Below are positions 1 to 8,801 of a stretch of 64,000 nt of DNA, piece by piece. Source of the DNA: Alloyangia pacifica. Lineage in GTDB: Bacteria > Pseudomonadota > Alphaproteobacteria > Rhodobacterales > Rhodobacteraceae. The notes beneath the pieces are model-generated. The model ran no database searches. It was not told the DNA's origin and saw nothing but the letters and a program-made list of their open reading frames with translations. Numbering within the stretch: the stretch's first letter is position 1; every line of letters begins with the position of its first letter. The position numbers were made by a program, and so were the translations under genes. Location: positions 118,130 through 182,129 of the forward strand of contig NZ_CP022193.1 of NCBI RefSeq assembly GCF_003111685.1, written 5' to 3'.

Positions 1-3
1 CTC

Positions 4-1170
4 TCAGTCCCGGTCGACCTGAAGTGCGGCCAGAACCTCTTCGGTATGCTCACCAAGGCGCGGCGCCGGAAGCCGGGCTTCGCAAGGGGTGCGGCTGAGT
101 TTTACCGGGAAGCCGAGCATCCGCACGGTCCCCCGGTCGTCGCCATGCGGCACATCGATCGCCATTTCCTGCGCCTGGATCTGCGGATCGGCGAAGACCT
201 CCTTTAGCGTCTGGATCTTGCCTGTCGGCACTCCGGCCCTGTTAAGACGCAGGATCCAGCTCTCGCGGGTGTCATGCGCCAGCGCCGCGTCGAGGATGCC
301 GTGCAACTCCTTGCGGCGGGCAAAGCGCTTGTCATTGCTGTCAAACCGCGGGTCCGACAGCAGGTCCGGCAGGCCGATCTCGGCCAGCAGTCGCCCCAGC
401 ACCTGATCGTTCGAGGCGGCAATGGCGATCTGACCGTCGGCGGCGTTGTAGAGCCCGTAGGGCGCAACCAGAGGATGGTCGTTGCCGGTACGCTGCGGGT
501 TTTCGCCGGTGACGAAATGCTCCGAGGCGAGATAGGCCATCATGCTCAGCACGCCGTTGACCATCGAGGTCTCGACGGCTTGGCCGACGCCATCGCGGTT
601 GCGCCCGTGCAGCGCCGAGACGATGCCGAAGGCGGTATAGAGCCCGGCCACGAGGTCGGTCACCGGCTGAGCGGCGCGCAGAGGCGGCGCGCCCTCGGGG
701 CCGTTGACGCTCATGAAACCGCTCATCGCCTGCGCGATGAAGTCGAAGGCCGGGCGATCTGTATAAGGCCCGGTCGAGCCGAACCCATTGACGCTGGCCA
801 CCACCAGCCGGGGGTTGATCTCTTCGAGCCGCTCTGGCGGAAACCCCATGCGGGCCAGCACGCCGGGGCGGAAATTCTCGACCAGCACGTCGGCGGTTTC
901 GAGCAAGCGCGTAAGGTCGGCGCGACCCTCGTCGGAATAGAGGTCGAGCACCACCGATTTCTTGTTGCGATTGAACCCTGCGAAGTACCACGAGAACCCA
1001 TCCTTGTGGTGCCCCTGACCGCGCACGGGATCGCCTGCCGGGCTCTCGATCTTGATCACCTCGGCGCCCATGTCGCCAAGTAACATGGAACAGAACGGCC
1101 CCGACAGCACACGGGTCAGGTCGATCACCCGGACCCCGTCGAGCGGCGGCTTGAGATCGGCACTCATCAT
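4..1170 (-). CDS. Class III (CaiB/BaiF) CoA-transferase
   Basis: A 388-residue protein of normal length for the CaiB/BaiF family, which moves CoA between organic acids. The N-terminal fold signature (DLTRVLSGPFCSMLLGDMGA, about residues 17-36) is clear, and Asp172 in PVTDLVAGLY matches the family's catalytic aspartate. Its ATG overlaps the stop of the upstream lyase gene by 4 bases, so the two are co-transcribed. A lyase of the HMG-CoA type next to a divergent tctCBA importer suggests it activates an imported carboxylate to its CoA thioester, which the lyase then cleaves. Family is certain; donor and acceptor are unknown. Confidence 0.93.
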   Translation of the reverse strand: MMSADLKPPLDGVRVIDLTRVLSGPFCSMLLGDMGAEVIKIESPAGDPVRGQGHHKDGFSWYFAGFNRNKKSVVLDLYSDEGRADLTRLLETADVLVENFRPGVLARMGFPPERLEEINPRLVVASVNGFGSTGPYTDRPAFDFIAQAMSGFMSVNGPEGAPPLRAAQPVTDLVAGLYTAFGIVSALHGRNRDGVGQAVETSMVNGVLSMMAYLASEHFVTGENPQRTGNDHPLVAPYGLYNAADGQIAIAASNDQVLGRLLAEIGLPDLLSDPRFDSNDKRFARRKELHGILDAALAHDTRESWILRLNRAGVPTGKIQTLKEVFADPQIQAQEMAIDVPHGDDRGTVRMLGFPVKLSRTPCEARLPAPRLGEHTEEVLAALQVDRD

Positions 1171-2132
1171 GCGCGGCTCCCGCTCGACGAGCGGACCTCG
1201 TCGCGTCGGTACTGGCGCAGGCGTGGGCCGGCCTTCATGACCTGTCCGGGAAGTTTCTGGCCCAGTGCCGCCTCGGTGCGCCGCGCGACATCGATCAGCG
1301 CCTCGAGGTCGATGCCCGTCTCCACGCCGCTCTCGTGCAGCAGGTAGACAAGATCCTCCGTGCAGATATTGCCTGTCGCACCGGGGGCAAAGGGGCAGCC
1401 GCCGATCCCGGCGACGCTCGCCTCATAGCGGGTGATCCCCTCGCGCAGGCCGGCATGGGCGCAGGCAAGACCAACGCCCCGGGTATTGTGGAAATGCAAG
1501 GCAACGTCGGCCTGCGGCACCTCGGCGGCCAGCGCCCGGCAGCGGTCCTGCACCAAACGCGGCGTTGCCATGCCGGTGGTATCGCCCAGCGAGATCCGGG
1601 TGATACCGTTGTCGGCATAAGTCTTGGCGACATGCACGATGTCGGCGACCGGGACTTCCCCCTCGAAGGGGCAGCCGAAGGCCGTGGCAATGGCGCCGTA
1701 GACGGCGATGCCCGCCTCCTGCCCCATCCGGGCGATCTCGGCCGCGGCGGCCAGCGACACGTCGCGGGAGCAGTTTACGTTGGCCTGGTTGTGGCTCTCG
1801 GAGGCCGAGAGGAACACCACCATCGCATCGACCCCGGCCTCGATGGCGCGGGCGGCGCCGCGGGCATTGGGTACCAGCGCGGTCAGCTCGGCACCGTGGC
1901 TGCGGTCGATCGCGGCCATGACCTCGGCGGCATCGGCCATGTTCGGCACCGCGCGCGGCGCGACAAAGGAGGTGACCTCGAGCTGCGGCACGCCCGCCGC
2001 GATCAGCCCGTTGATCATCTCGATCTTCACATCTGTCGGAACCGGGGCCGGCCAGGCCTGCAGCCCGTCGCGGGGGCCCACGTCCACGATCCGCACTCTT
2101 TCGGGGAATCCCTCCAGCGTGACCTGTGTCAT
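1167..2132 (-). CDS. HMG-CoA lyase-family enzyme
   Basis: A 321-residue TIM-barrel lyase of the HMGL-like family, which cleaves a 3-hydroxyacyl-CoA such as HMG-CoA into acetyl-CoA and a keto acid. The N-terminal VDVGPRDGLQ motif carries the catalytic Arg21-Asp22 pair, and the C-terminal glycine-rich loop GIGGCPFAPGATGN holds the active-site cysteine. The usual Asn-Glu after GLQ is replaced by Ala-Trp, so the substrate may differ from HMG-CoA (citramalyl-CoA-like substrates are an alternative). The start has a good ribosome site (ggagg, 5 bases upstream). It is first in a two-gene operon and overlaps the CoA-transferase gene. Confidence 0.9.
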   Translation of the reverse strand: MTQVTLEGFPERVRIVDVGPRDGLQAWPAPVPTDVKIEMINGLIAAGVPQLEVTSFVAPRAVPNMADAAEVMAAIDRSHGAELTALVPNARGAARAIEAGVDAMVVFLSASESHNQANVNCSRDVSLAAAAEIARMGQEAGIAVYGAIATAFGCPFEGEVPVADIVHVAKTYADNGITRISLGDTTGMATPRLVQDRCRALAAEVPQADVALHFHNTRGVGLACAHAGLREGITRYEASVAGIGGCPFAPGATGNICTEDLVYLLHESGVETGIDLEALIDVARRTEAALGQKLPGQVMKAGPRLRQYRRDEVRSSSGSRA

Positions 2133-2152
2133 AAGCCCTCCTCCAAAAGCTG

Positions 2153-2182
2153 TTGATGTGGTCTACCGGCGTGGTATACCAC
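2153..2182. promoter_or_regulatory. Candidate GntR operator/promoter between HMGL and GntR genes
   Basis: A perfect 12-bp palindrome GTGGTATACCAC (2171-2182) is preceded by the related half-site GTGGTCTACC (2158-2167). On the plus strand a possible -35 (TTGATG, 2153-2158) and -10 (TATACC, 2175-2180) are 16 bp apart, so the palindrome would cover the -10 of the regulator gene. FCD-type GntR regulators commonly bind TGGTATACCA-like sites in divergent intergenic regions. That the neighbouring regulator binds here is inference. Confidence 0.55.
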
Positions 2183-2208
2183 TCTCGCAGGGAGGGTCAA
2201 TCTAGACC

Positions 2209-2928
2209 ATGAAGACGGACAAAGCAGCGGACAGCGCGGCATTGCCGCAGGCGGAGCGCGCGTTGCAGGACATCCGGAAGGATATCCTGTCGATGGCCTT
2301 TGCGCCGGGCGAGGCGGTTTCGGAACGCGCGCTGCAGGACCGCTACGGCATGTCGCGGACGCCGATCCGCGCAGCTCTGGCAGCGCTGACCGCCGAGGGG
2401 CTGGTCGACCGCGACCCGCGCGGCGGCTACATGATCGCTCCCATAGACCTGCAAGAAATCCGCGACCTCTTCGAATTTCGCGAAGAGCTGGAAGATACGG
2501 CGGTGCGCCTTGCTTGCCGCCGCGCCAGCCCCGAGGCGCTGGCCGCTTTGCGCGCCACCGTCGATCGCGGACGCACCGATTTCCGGGTCGAGGACTGGCT
2601 CGCGTCGGGGCTCGACGTGCACGTCGAGCTGGCCGCGCTCTCGGGCAACCCCTTCCTGCGCGACGCGGTGCGCGCCGCGGTCGGCCGTGCCCTGCGCCTG
2701 CGCTGGCTGTTGGCCAGCGACGCCGCGCAGCGCGAGACCGCGTGGCAGGAACATAGCGAAATCCTCGATCTCGTCGCCGCTGGTGACGAGGACGCGGCGG
2801 CCCGCAAGGTCCGGCTGCACACCCGCGCGGTGCGCGACCAGATCCTCGAGGCTGTGGAGGGCGCGCGCCGGTTTCTGGGCACGCGCGGTGTCGTCGATCA
2901 CAAGAGGGGTGACGGCGACACGCAGTGA
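2209..2928 (+). CDS. GntR-family regulator (FCD domain)
   Basis: A 239-residue regulator. The winged helix-turn-helix spans roughly residues 15-80, with the GntR pattern SERALQDRYGMSRTPIRAAL. An all-helical FCD ligand-binding domain follows (about 90-225), with metal/ligand-site histidines such as those in DVHVELAALSGN and QEHSEILDLV. It lies between the divergent lyase/CoA-transferase operon and tctCBA, next to a 12-bp palindrome. It probably senses the imported acid or its CoA derivative and controls both arms; this is inference from position. Confidence 0.92.
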   Translation: MKTDKAADSAALPQAERALQDIRKDILSMAFAPGEAVSERALQDRYGMSRTPIRAALAALTAEGLVDRDPRGGYMIAPIDLQEIRDLFEFREELEDTAVRLACRRASPEALAALRATVDRGRTDFRVEDWLASGLDVHVELAALSGNPFLRDAVRAAVGRALRLRWLLASDAAQRETAWQEHSEILDLVAAGDEDAAARKVRLHTRAVRDQILEAVEGARRFLGTRGVVDHKRGDGDTQ

Positions 2929-2994
2929 GACGACCCGGGGAGGGAGACCCCGGTGAAAACGGCCCCTTGGGCCAGAGGACGAAAGGGAGGAACC

Positions 2995-3972
2995 ATGTCC
3001 TATTTGCGAAAATTCATCACCGGAGCGGTGCTCGCCACCGGCTTGACCGGCGTCAGCGCGGTCACCGCCAACGCGGCGGAATGCATCGCGCCGGCCGATC
3101 CCGGGGGCGGTTGGGACTTCACCTGCCGCACCGTGGGACGGCTGCTGACCGACCTCGGCCTCGAGGAGAGCACGGTTCAGGTCACCAACATGCCCGGCGG
3201 CGTGGGTGCAGTCGCGTTCGCCAATGTGGCAGGCAAGCGCGCTTCCGAGGGCGACCTGCTGGTCGCCACCTCGACGGTGGGCGTGACGCAGATTGCGCAG
3301 GGCAAGTACCCGGGCGGAATCGACGTGATGCGCTGGGTCGGCATGCTCGGAACCGACGTGGGCGTGATCACCGTGCCGGCGGACTCCGAGTATGAGACCA
3401 TCGGCGACCTGCTCGACGCGCTCAAGGCCGACCCGACCTCCGTGCCGGTGGCGGGTTCCTCGGGCGCCGGGGGCTGGGACCACATCCGCCTGCTGATGCT
3501 GGCCGATGCCGCGGGCATGTCCGGCGAGGATTACAAGGCGATCCGCTGGGTGCAGTTCGATGGCGGCAGCCCCGCCGTGACGCAGATGCTCGGCGGTCAG
3601 GTCGGAGCCGTGTCGACCGACCTCGGCGAGATCGCCGGTTTCGTGGAATCGGGCGACATCAAGATCCTCGCGGCCCTGTCGGACGAGCCGATTCCGGCCT
3701 TCCCCGACGCGCCCACCGCCAAGGATCAGGGCCTTGACGTGACCGGCTACAACTGGCGCGGCTTCTACACGGGCGGCGATGTCTCGGACGAGGACTACCA
3801 GGCCTGGGTCGACGAGCTGAAATCGCTCTTCGACACGAAGGAGTGGAAGGAAGCGGCCGAGGGCAACGGCCTGATCACGGTCTGGCGCGGCGGCGAGGAG
3901 TTCGAGGCCTATGTCGCGGACCAGGCCAAGCAAATGGAAGAGATCTCGCGCAGCATTGGTGTCATTCAATGA
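2995..3972 (+). CDS. tctC: Tripartite tricarboxylate transporter substrate-binding protein
   Basis: A 325-residue periplasmic binding protein of the TctC/Bug family. The signal peptide covers about residues 1-27 (ending near VTANAAE). The mature N-terminus carries the family's APADPGGGWDFTCRTVGRLL-type loop. I chose the ATG at 2995 because it follows a strong ribosome site (gggagg, 5-6 bases upstream) and begins a proper signal sequence; an upstream in-frame start at 2953 would bury it. Its stop overlaps the next gene's start (ATGA). Ligand unknown; an organic acid is typical of the family. Confidence 0.93.
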   Translation: MSYLRKFITGAVLATGLTGVSAVTANAAECIAPADPGGGWDFTCRTVGRLLTDLGLEESTVQVTNMPGGVGAVAFANVAGKRASEGDLLVATSTVGVTQIAQGKYPGGIDVMRWVGMLGTDVGVITVPADSEYETIGDLLDALKADPTSVPVAGSSGAGGWDHIRLLMLADAAGMSGEDYKAIRWVQFDGGSPAVTQMLGGQVGAVSTDLGEIAGFVESGDIKILAALSDEPIPAFPDAPTAKDQGLDVTGYNWRGFYTGGDVSDEDYQAWVDELKSLFDTKEWKEAAEGNGLITVWRGGEEFEAYVADQAKQMEEISRSIGVIQ

Positions 3973-4400
3973 TCGACCGCATCGTCGGGGCCGTGGTCTT
4001 CGTGATCTCGGTCTCGGCCTTCTGGGTTGCGCGCGGATATGAGGCGGGTTTCGGGGATCCCCTGGGCCCCGCCGTGTTTCCGCAGATGGTCGCCGCACTG
4101 GCGGCCATCCTCAGCCTTGGGCTGATGCTGCGCCCCGATCCGAACCCCAAGACCCAGTCGCGCCCGGCGCTGGCCCGGCAGGTCGCCACCGTGACCGTGC
4201 TGGCGTGCTACGTGCTGCTGCTCGAGCCGCTCGGCTTCCCTCTCTCCACGACGCTCGGTACCGCCTGCCTCGCGCTGCTCTTCGGTGCCGGTCCGGCCAA
4301 AGCGACGCTGACCGGCGCGGCGGTGGGCGTGTCGCTCTTCGTGATCTTCGACAGGGTGCTGGGACTGCCCTTGCCCTTCGCGCCTGCATTCTTCGGCTAG
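3969..4400 (+). CDS. tctB: Tripartite tricarboxylate transporter small membrane subunit
   Basis: A 143-residue, four-helix membrane protein of the TctB family. Hydrophobic segments lie at about residues 4-22, 38-55, 75-95 and 105-130, with the GFGDPLGPAVFPQ-type motif after helix 1. The ATG overlaps the tctC stop by 4 bases, which sets this start; a longer upstream reading would run through tctC in another frame. It partners TctA in the membrane complex. Confidence 0.9.
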   Translation: MIDRIVGAVVFVISVSAFWVARGYEAGFGDPLGPAVFPQMVAALAAILSLGLMLRPDPNPKTQSRPALARQVATVTVLACYVLLLEPLGFPLSTTLGTACLALLFGAGPAKATLTGAAVGVSLFVIFDRVLGLPLPFAPAFFG

Positions 4401-4409
4401 CGAGACCTC

Positions 4410-5912
4410 ATGGACATCTTGACCTCCCTCATTGGCGGCTTTGCCGTCGCCGTGACGCCGCTCAACCTCGCGCTCGCGGTTTTCGGCTGCTTCGCCGGCA
4501 CGCTGATCGGCGCGCTGCCCGGACTCGGCCCGGTGAACGGTGTCGCGATCCTGATCCCCGTCGCCTTCGCAATGAAGCTCGAGCCCGGCTCGGCGCTGAT
4601 CATGCTGTCCTGTATCTACTATGGGTGCATGTACGGCGGTCGGATCAGCTCGATCATGCTCAACATCCCCGGCGACGAGCCCGCGATCATGACCACGCTC
4701 GACGGCTACCCCATGGCCCGAAAGGGGCAGGCGGCCAAGGCCCTTGGCATTTCCGCAGTGGCATCCTTCACCGGCGCGACCCTGGCGACGCTCGGGCTGA
4801 CCTTCTTCGCGCCACTGCTGGCAAAGGCGGCGATCCACTTCGGGCCGGCGGATTACTTCGCGCTCTACGTGATGGCCTTTGCCACCATCGGCGGGGTGAC
4901 CGGGGTGAACCCCTTCAAGACGCTGCTCGCGGCGGTGCTGGGTCTGCTGCTGGCCAGCGTTGGGCTCGATCCGGCCACCGGAACGGCGCGCTACACCTTC
5001 GGGTCGTACCACCTCTATGATGGCTTCGATCCCATCGTCGCCATCGTCGGCCTTTTCGCGGTCAGCGAGATCATCATGTATTTCGAGAGCCACGCCACCT
5101 CTGGTGCCGGGCCCGCCAAGCTCGGCCGCGCCCTGCCCCGGCTGCGCGAGGTCTTCGAGGGTTTCCCCGCTGCGCTGCGCGGCTCGGTGATCGGCTTCGT
5201 CTGCGGCGTTCTGCCAGGCGCCGGTGCCTCGCTCGGGGCTTTCGTCTCCTACAGCACCGAAAAGCAGATCAGCGACAAGAACGGGACCTTCGGCACCGGC
5301 GACCCGCGCGGCATCGCCGCGCCGGAGGCAGGCAACAACGCGGCTTCCGGCGGCGCGCTCATCCCGATGCTGACGCTGGGCGTGCCCGGCTCCGGTACAA
5401 CGGCGGTGATGCTGGCGCTGCTCGTCTCTCTCAACATCCAGCCCGGCCCATTGCTCTTCGAGCGCCAGCCGGACCTCGTCTGGGGCCTGATCGCGGCGCT
5501 CTATCTTGCCAACCTCGTGCTGCTAATGCTCAACGTGCCGATGGTGGGCATCTTCACCCGCCTGCTGTCGCTGCCGCAGTGGCTGCTGATGCCGATCGTC
5601 GTGATGGTCAGCTTCATCGGGATCTATTCGATCAGCCATTCGAGCTTCGATCTCTTCGTGATGATCGGCTTTGGCCTGCTCGGCTACGCCCTGCGCAAGT
5701 TCGAGATCTCGTTGGTGCCAGTGGTGCTCGGGCTGCTGCTTGGCGCCGATATGGAGAACAACCTGCGCCGGGCGCTGTCGATTTCGGGGGGAGACTTCGG
5801 CATCCTGCTGCAAAGCCCCATCGCGCTGGTGATCTACGGCTTCACTGCGCTGATGCTGCTCTTTTCCTTCGGCATCGCCATGCGCCGACAAACTCCGCCG
5901 CTGGCGGACTGA
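4410..5912 (+). CDS. tctA: Tripartite tricarboxylate transporter large permease
   Basis: A 500-residue multi-spanning permease of the TctA family, full length. Family hallmarks are visible: the GTLIGALPGLGPVNGVAILIP region near residues 30-50, the YGGRISSIMLNIPGDE loop, and the repeat GVLPGAGASLGAF and GNNAASGGALIPMLTLGVPGSG in the second half. It starts 9 bases after tctB. The gene is followed by a shared hairpin terminator. Confidence 0.95.
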   Translation: MDILTSLIGGFAVAVTPLNLALAVFGCFAGTLIGALPGLGPVNGVAILIPVAFAMKLEPGSALIMLSCIYYGCMYGGRISSIMLNIPGDEPAIMTTLDGYPMARKGQAAKALGISAVASFTGATLATLGLTFFAPLLAKAAIHFGPADYFALYVMAFATIGGVTGVNPFKTLLAAVLGLLLASVGLDPATGTARYTFGSYHLYDGFDPIVAIVGLFAVSEIIMYFESHATSGAGPAKLGRALPRLREVFEGFPAALRGSVIGFVCGVLPGAGASLGAFVSYSTEKQISDKNGTFGTGDPRGIAAPEAGNNAASGGALIPMLTLGVPGSGTTAVMLALLVSLNIQPGPLLFERQPDLVWGLIAALYLANLVLLMLNVPMVGIFTRLLSLPQWLLMPIVVMVSFIGIYSISHSSFDLFVMIGFGLLGYALRKFEISLVPVVLGLLLGADMENNLRRALSISGGDFGILLQSPIALVIYGFTALMLLFSFGIAMRRQTPPLAD

Positions 5913-6046
5913 TCCGCCCGCAATGTGCCACGGCTTTCGCCCGGCACACAGGCACGCGCTTGGTCTGCGCCGGGCCGCACGATGGCCAAGGCCGCGGCGG
6001 CCCGGGGCCCTCGCGCAAATCAAGGCCCGCACCAGGCCACATGCAA

Positions 6047-6080
6047 AAACGCCCCGGGCAAGACCGGGGCGTTTCTTGTT
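6047..6080. terminator. Bidirectional rho-independent terminator
   Basis: A perfect 11-bp stem, AAACGCCCCGG (6047-6057) and CCGGGGCGTTT (6064-6074), has a 6-base loop. T-rich sequence follows on the plus strand and a run of T lies on the minus side (AAAAA at 6045-6049). It sits between the converging tctA and substrate-binding-protein genes and can serve both. Confidence 0.85.
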
Positions 6081-6092
6081 GTCGAGGGCGGC

Positions 6093-7349
6093 TTACTCGC
6101 TGATCGCGGACTTCACCTGCGCAACCTCTTCCGGCGACATCGTGCCGGAGGTCACCACCTCGCCATCGGTGATCTTCCACAGGCGGAACGGGCCGGTGAT
6201 ATCGCCATACTGGTCAAAGACCACCGGGCCGATCACGCCTTCGTAGCGGATCTTCTCGCCGGCCTTGATCAGCTCGAGCGCCTTCTTGAACTCCTCGGGA
6301 CCAGCGTAGATCGGCTCGCCCTCGGTGCCCGTGACCTGCGGGATCGCGTCGCGGATCGCATCGGCCGAGGCCTCTCCCGCCTGCGCGATGGCCAGCGCGA
6401 CGATGGCGCCGGCATCATAGGAGCGGTCCGCCGCCGGCGCATCGGGCGCGATGCCGCCGGAGAACTCAGCAAAATTGTCGTAGAAATAGGTGGTCGACGC
6501 CGTCTCGGAGGTCCCCGACGAGGTGCCGTAGGCGCCGTCGAGGTATTGCGCCCCGACCGCGCTGATAAAATCCGACGAGTTCATGCCGTCGTTCAGCAGG
6601 AAACTTTGCGGCCCGCCGGAGGAAATCCATGCCCGCGCAATGGTCGCGCCATCCACCGGGTAAGAGATCAGGTAGAGGCTTTCGGGATCGCCCTTGAGTG
6701 CCGCGGTCGCTTCCGAGGAGTAGTTCGCCTGCTTCTCGTTGTAGGGCGTGACCGAGGTGATCTCGCCGCCGAGGGCCTCATAGGCCTTCTTGAACTCCCG
6801 CATCATGTTGACGCCGAAATCGTTGTTCACGTGGATGATGGCGAGCTTGTTCAGACCTTGGTCGATGGCGTATTGCGCCGCCGCGGTGCCCTGCAGTGCA
6901 TCCGAGGTGATGGTGCGGAAGAAGTAGCCGCCGGTCTTGCCGTCCTGGCCGAGCTGCGTCAGCGTCGGCGAGGACGAGGCCGGCGAGACCTGCACCACGC
7001 CCGCAGGCCCGGTGACCGAGGTCAGGATCGGGATCGAGACCGAAGAGATGATTCCGCCGATCAGCACCGGCACCTTGCCGATGTTGACGAGCTGCGTCGC
7101 TTGATCAACGGCGACGTTGCCCTGGCTCTGGCTGTCGCGGGTGTCCGAGGTGATCTTGCAGCCCAGCACGCCGCCGGCGTCGTTGATGTCGCGGAAGGCC
7201 ATGTCCACGGCCTTTGCCCCGGCCTGACCGTAGACGCCAGCCGGGCCGGTCAGTTCCATGACCATGCCGACCTCGACCTCGCAATCTTGGGCCATGGCCC
7301 CGGTCGCCAGGGCGGCGGCCGCAGCGGAGGCAAGAAGAAGATGTTTCAT
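6093..7349 (-). CDS. Branched-chain-type ABC transporter substrate-binding protein
   Basis: A 418-residue periplasmic binding protein of the LivJ/LivK type (Peripla_BP_6). The signal peptide is about residues 1-20 (ending GAMA before QDCEVEVG). The mature start (VGMVMELTGPAGVYGQAG) is typical. It is the last gene of the minus-strand arm GntR - TIGR04076 - aldo/keto reductase - SBP, and its permease and ATPase partners are on the divergent plus arm (livGFHM). The ligand need not be an amino acid; this family also carries amides, aromatics and other small acids. Confidence 0.92.
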   Translation of the reverse strand: MKHLLLASAAAAALATGAMAQDCEVEVGMVMELTGPAGVYGQAGAKAVDMAFRDINDAGGVLGCKITSDTRDSQSQGNVAVDQATQLVNIGKVPVLIGGIISSVSIPILTSVTGPAGVVQVSPASSSPTLTQLGQDGKTGGYFFRTITSDALQGTAAAQYAIDQGLNKLAIIHVNNDFGVNMMREFKKAYEALGGEITSVTPYNEKQANYSSEATAALKGDPESLYLISYPVDGATIARAWISSGGPQSFLLNDGMNSSDFISAVGAQYLDGAYGTSSGTSETASTTYFYDNFAEFSGGIAPDAPAADRSYDAGAIVALAIAQAGEASADAIRDAIPQVTGTEGEPIYAGPEEFKKALELIKAGEKIRYEGVIGPVVFDQYGDITGPFRLWKITDGEVVTSGTMSPEEVAQVKSAISE

Positions 7350-7399
7350 TTCAGGATGCTCCTGTTGGAAGGCGCCCGTTCCGGGCTGGGATCGGAGGC

Positions 7400-8455
7400 T
7401 CAGGCCTCTTCTTTGTTGAGGTTGTATTTCATGATCGAGCCGTGGCGGCCATGGCGGTCGCGCTCGAGCGTGTAGACATCGCCCTCGAGCTGACGGGCCT
7501 GCGCCAGCACTGTGTCGATCGCGGCCGTGTCGGCGGCGCTCAGCGTGACCTCACCGACCTGCAGGTTTGCCGCGAGGTGGCTGCGGTTGCGCGCGCCGAC
7601 GATGACGCCGGCGACCTGCGGCCGGGTCAGCACCGCAGCAGAGGCCACGGTCGCCACGTCGCAGCCATGGGCGTCGGCGATGGTGCGCAGAGTTTCCAAG
7701 AGGCTCTGGAAGAGGTCCCAGCCGCCGAAGTCCTGGATGATCAGGTGGTATTTGGTCAGCGAGCGGTTCTCCATCTCGCCCTCGGGGTCGGGCTGGCCAA
7801 GCCAGCGGTCGGACAGGAAGCCGCCCGCGACGGTGCCGTAGCAGAGGAACTGCATCCCCCTCTCGGCCGCCAACCCCGCCATCCGCTTCTCGGGGCGGCG
7901 ATCGAGCAGGGAATATTGCGTCTGCAGCGTCGCCAGCCGAATGCCCGCATCGAACATGGCTGCCACGTGGTCGGTGTCGAAGTTGGTGCCGGAGAGAAGC
8001 TGGATCAGCCCCTCGTCCTGGAATTCCTTGAGCCAATGCGCCGCCTGCAGCCAGTCGCCCTGCGCATAGTCCCACCAGTGGAACTGCACGAGATCGAGGC
8101 GCTGCACGCCGAGCCGCGTCGCCGAGCGGGCCACGGTTTCGCGCAGAATGGGCCGGGTCAGCCGGCCAAGCTTGTCGAGATCGGGCACGCATTTGGTATG
8201 CACGCGAATCCGCGACAGCGCCTCGGCTCCATGACGATTGGCATATTCGGCACGGAAGGCGCCGATGATCTCCTCGACGCCGGTGTAGATGTCGGCGCAG
8301 TCGAAGGTGGTGATGCCGGCCTCTGCGGCGGCGATCAGATCCTCCACCGCCTCGGCGCGGTCGATCTGGCCATGGCCACCGGCCAGCTGCCAGCCACCGC
8401 GGATCACGCGGGAAATCTCGTAGCCGGGGGCCAGTGTGGTGCGCGGCAGGGTCAT
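7400..8455 (-). CDS. Aldo/keto reductase
   Basis: A 351-residue NAD(P)H-dependent reductase of the aldo/keto reductase fold. The catalytic tetrad is present: Asp52 and Tyr57 (FDCADIYTG), Lys88 (VHTKCVPD) and His126 (VQFHWWDY). I chose the ATG at 8455, one base after the stop of the preceding gene; the longer reading from 8497 would run back into that gene. It shares the QFHWW motif and general layout with the reductase half of the fusion at 13028, so the two may act on related compounds. Substrate unknown. Confidence 0.9.
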   Translation of the reverse strand: MTLPRTTLAPGYEISRVIRGGWQLAGGHGQIDRAEAVEDLIAAAEAGITTFDCADIYTGVEEIIGAFRAEYANRHGAEALSRIRVHTKCVPDLDKLGRLTRPILRETVARSATRLGVQRLDLVQFHWWDYAQGDWLQAAHWLKEFQDEGLIQLLSGTNFDTDHVAAMFDAGIRLATLQTQYSLLDRRPEKRMAGLAAERGMQFLCYGTVAGGFLSDRWLGQPDPEGEMENRSLTKYHLIIQDFGGWDLFQSLLETLRTIADAHGCDVATVASAAVLTRPQVAGVIVGARNRSHLAANLQVGEVTLSAADTAAIDTVLAQARQLEGDVYTLERDRHGRHGSIMKYNLNKEEA

Positions 8456-8456
8456 G

Positions 8457-8801
8457 TCATCTCTCCTTGGGCAGCGGGACGGCGGTGGTCTCGGCATGGC
8501 TGAACTGCCGCTTGCCGATCCGGGTGATACGCAGCCGGGTCGAGCAGTTGGGGTCCGGGCAGGCCACTTCGGCGTCGGTGCTCATCCAGTCGTTGGGGTG
8601 GGTCTGGCGCTGCTTTGCCGCGAGCAGCGGCAGGACAGAGGCCAGCGAGTAGACCGAGAACCCCTGCCCTGGCGGCAGGTACAGCATCTCTCCGCGAAGC
8701 TCGAACCAGTCGCCGGGCTTGGCATTGCAATAGATCGCCCCGCCTTCGGGGGCGACCACCTCGACCTTCAGGTCCCAGAGTTCGAAGCTGTCGTCAGTCA
8801 T
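8457..8801 (-). CDS. TIGR04076 family protein
   Basis: A 114-residue protein matching the uncharacterised TIGR04076 pattern: an N-terminal beta-rich segment with a Cys followed by GDWFELRGE (about residues 25-38), a helical middle, and CPDPNCSTRLRITR near the C-terminus, with two cysteines four apart. The start overlaps the end of the upstream GntR gene by 8 bases, so it is in that operon. Function is not known for the family. Its place beside two reductases and an importer suggests a metabolic role. Confidence 0.75.
   Translation of the reverse strand: MTDDSFELWDLKVEVVAPEGGAIYCNAKPGDWFELRGEMLYLPPGQGFSVYSLASVLPLLAAKQRQTHPNDWMSTDAEVACPDPNCSTRLRITRIGKRQFSHAETTAVPLPKER

Noticed and set aside
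2197..4098. A 633-residue minus-strand reading frame
   Set aside because: It runs antisense to the GntR, tctC and tctB genes, is His/Arg/Gly-rich and has no domain; it is a high-GC shadow.
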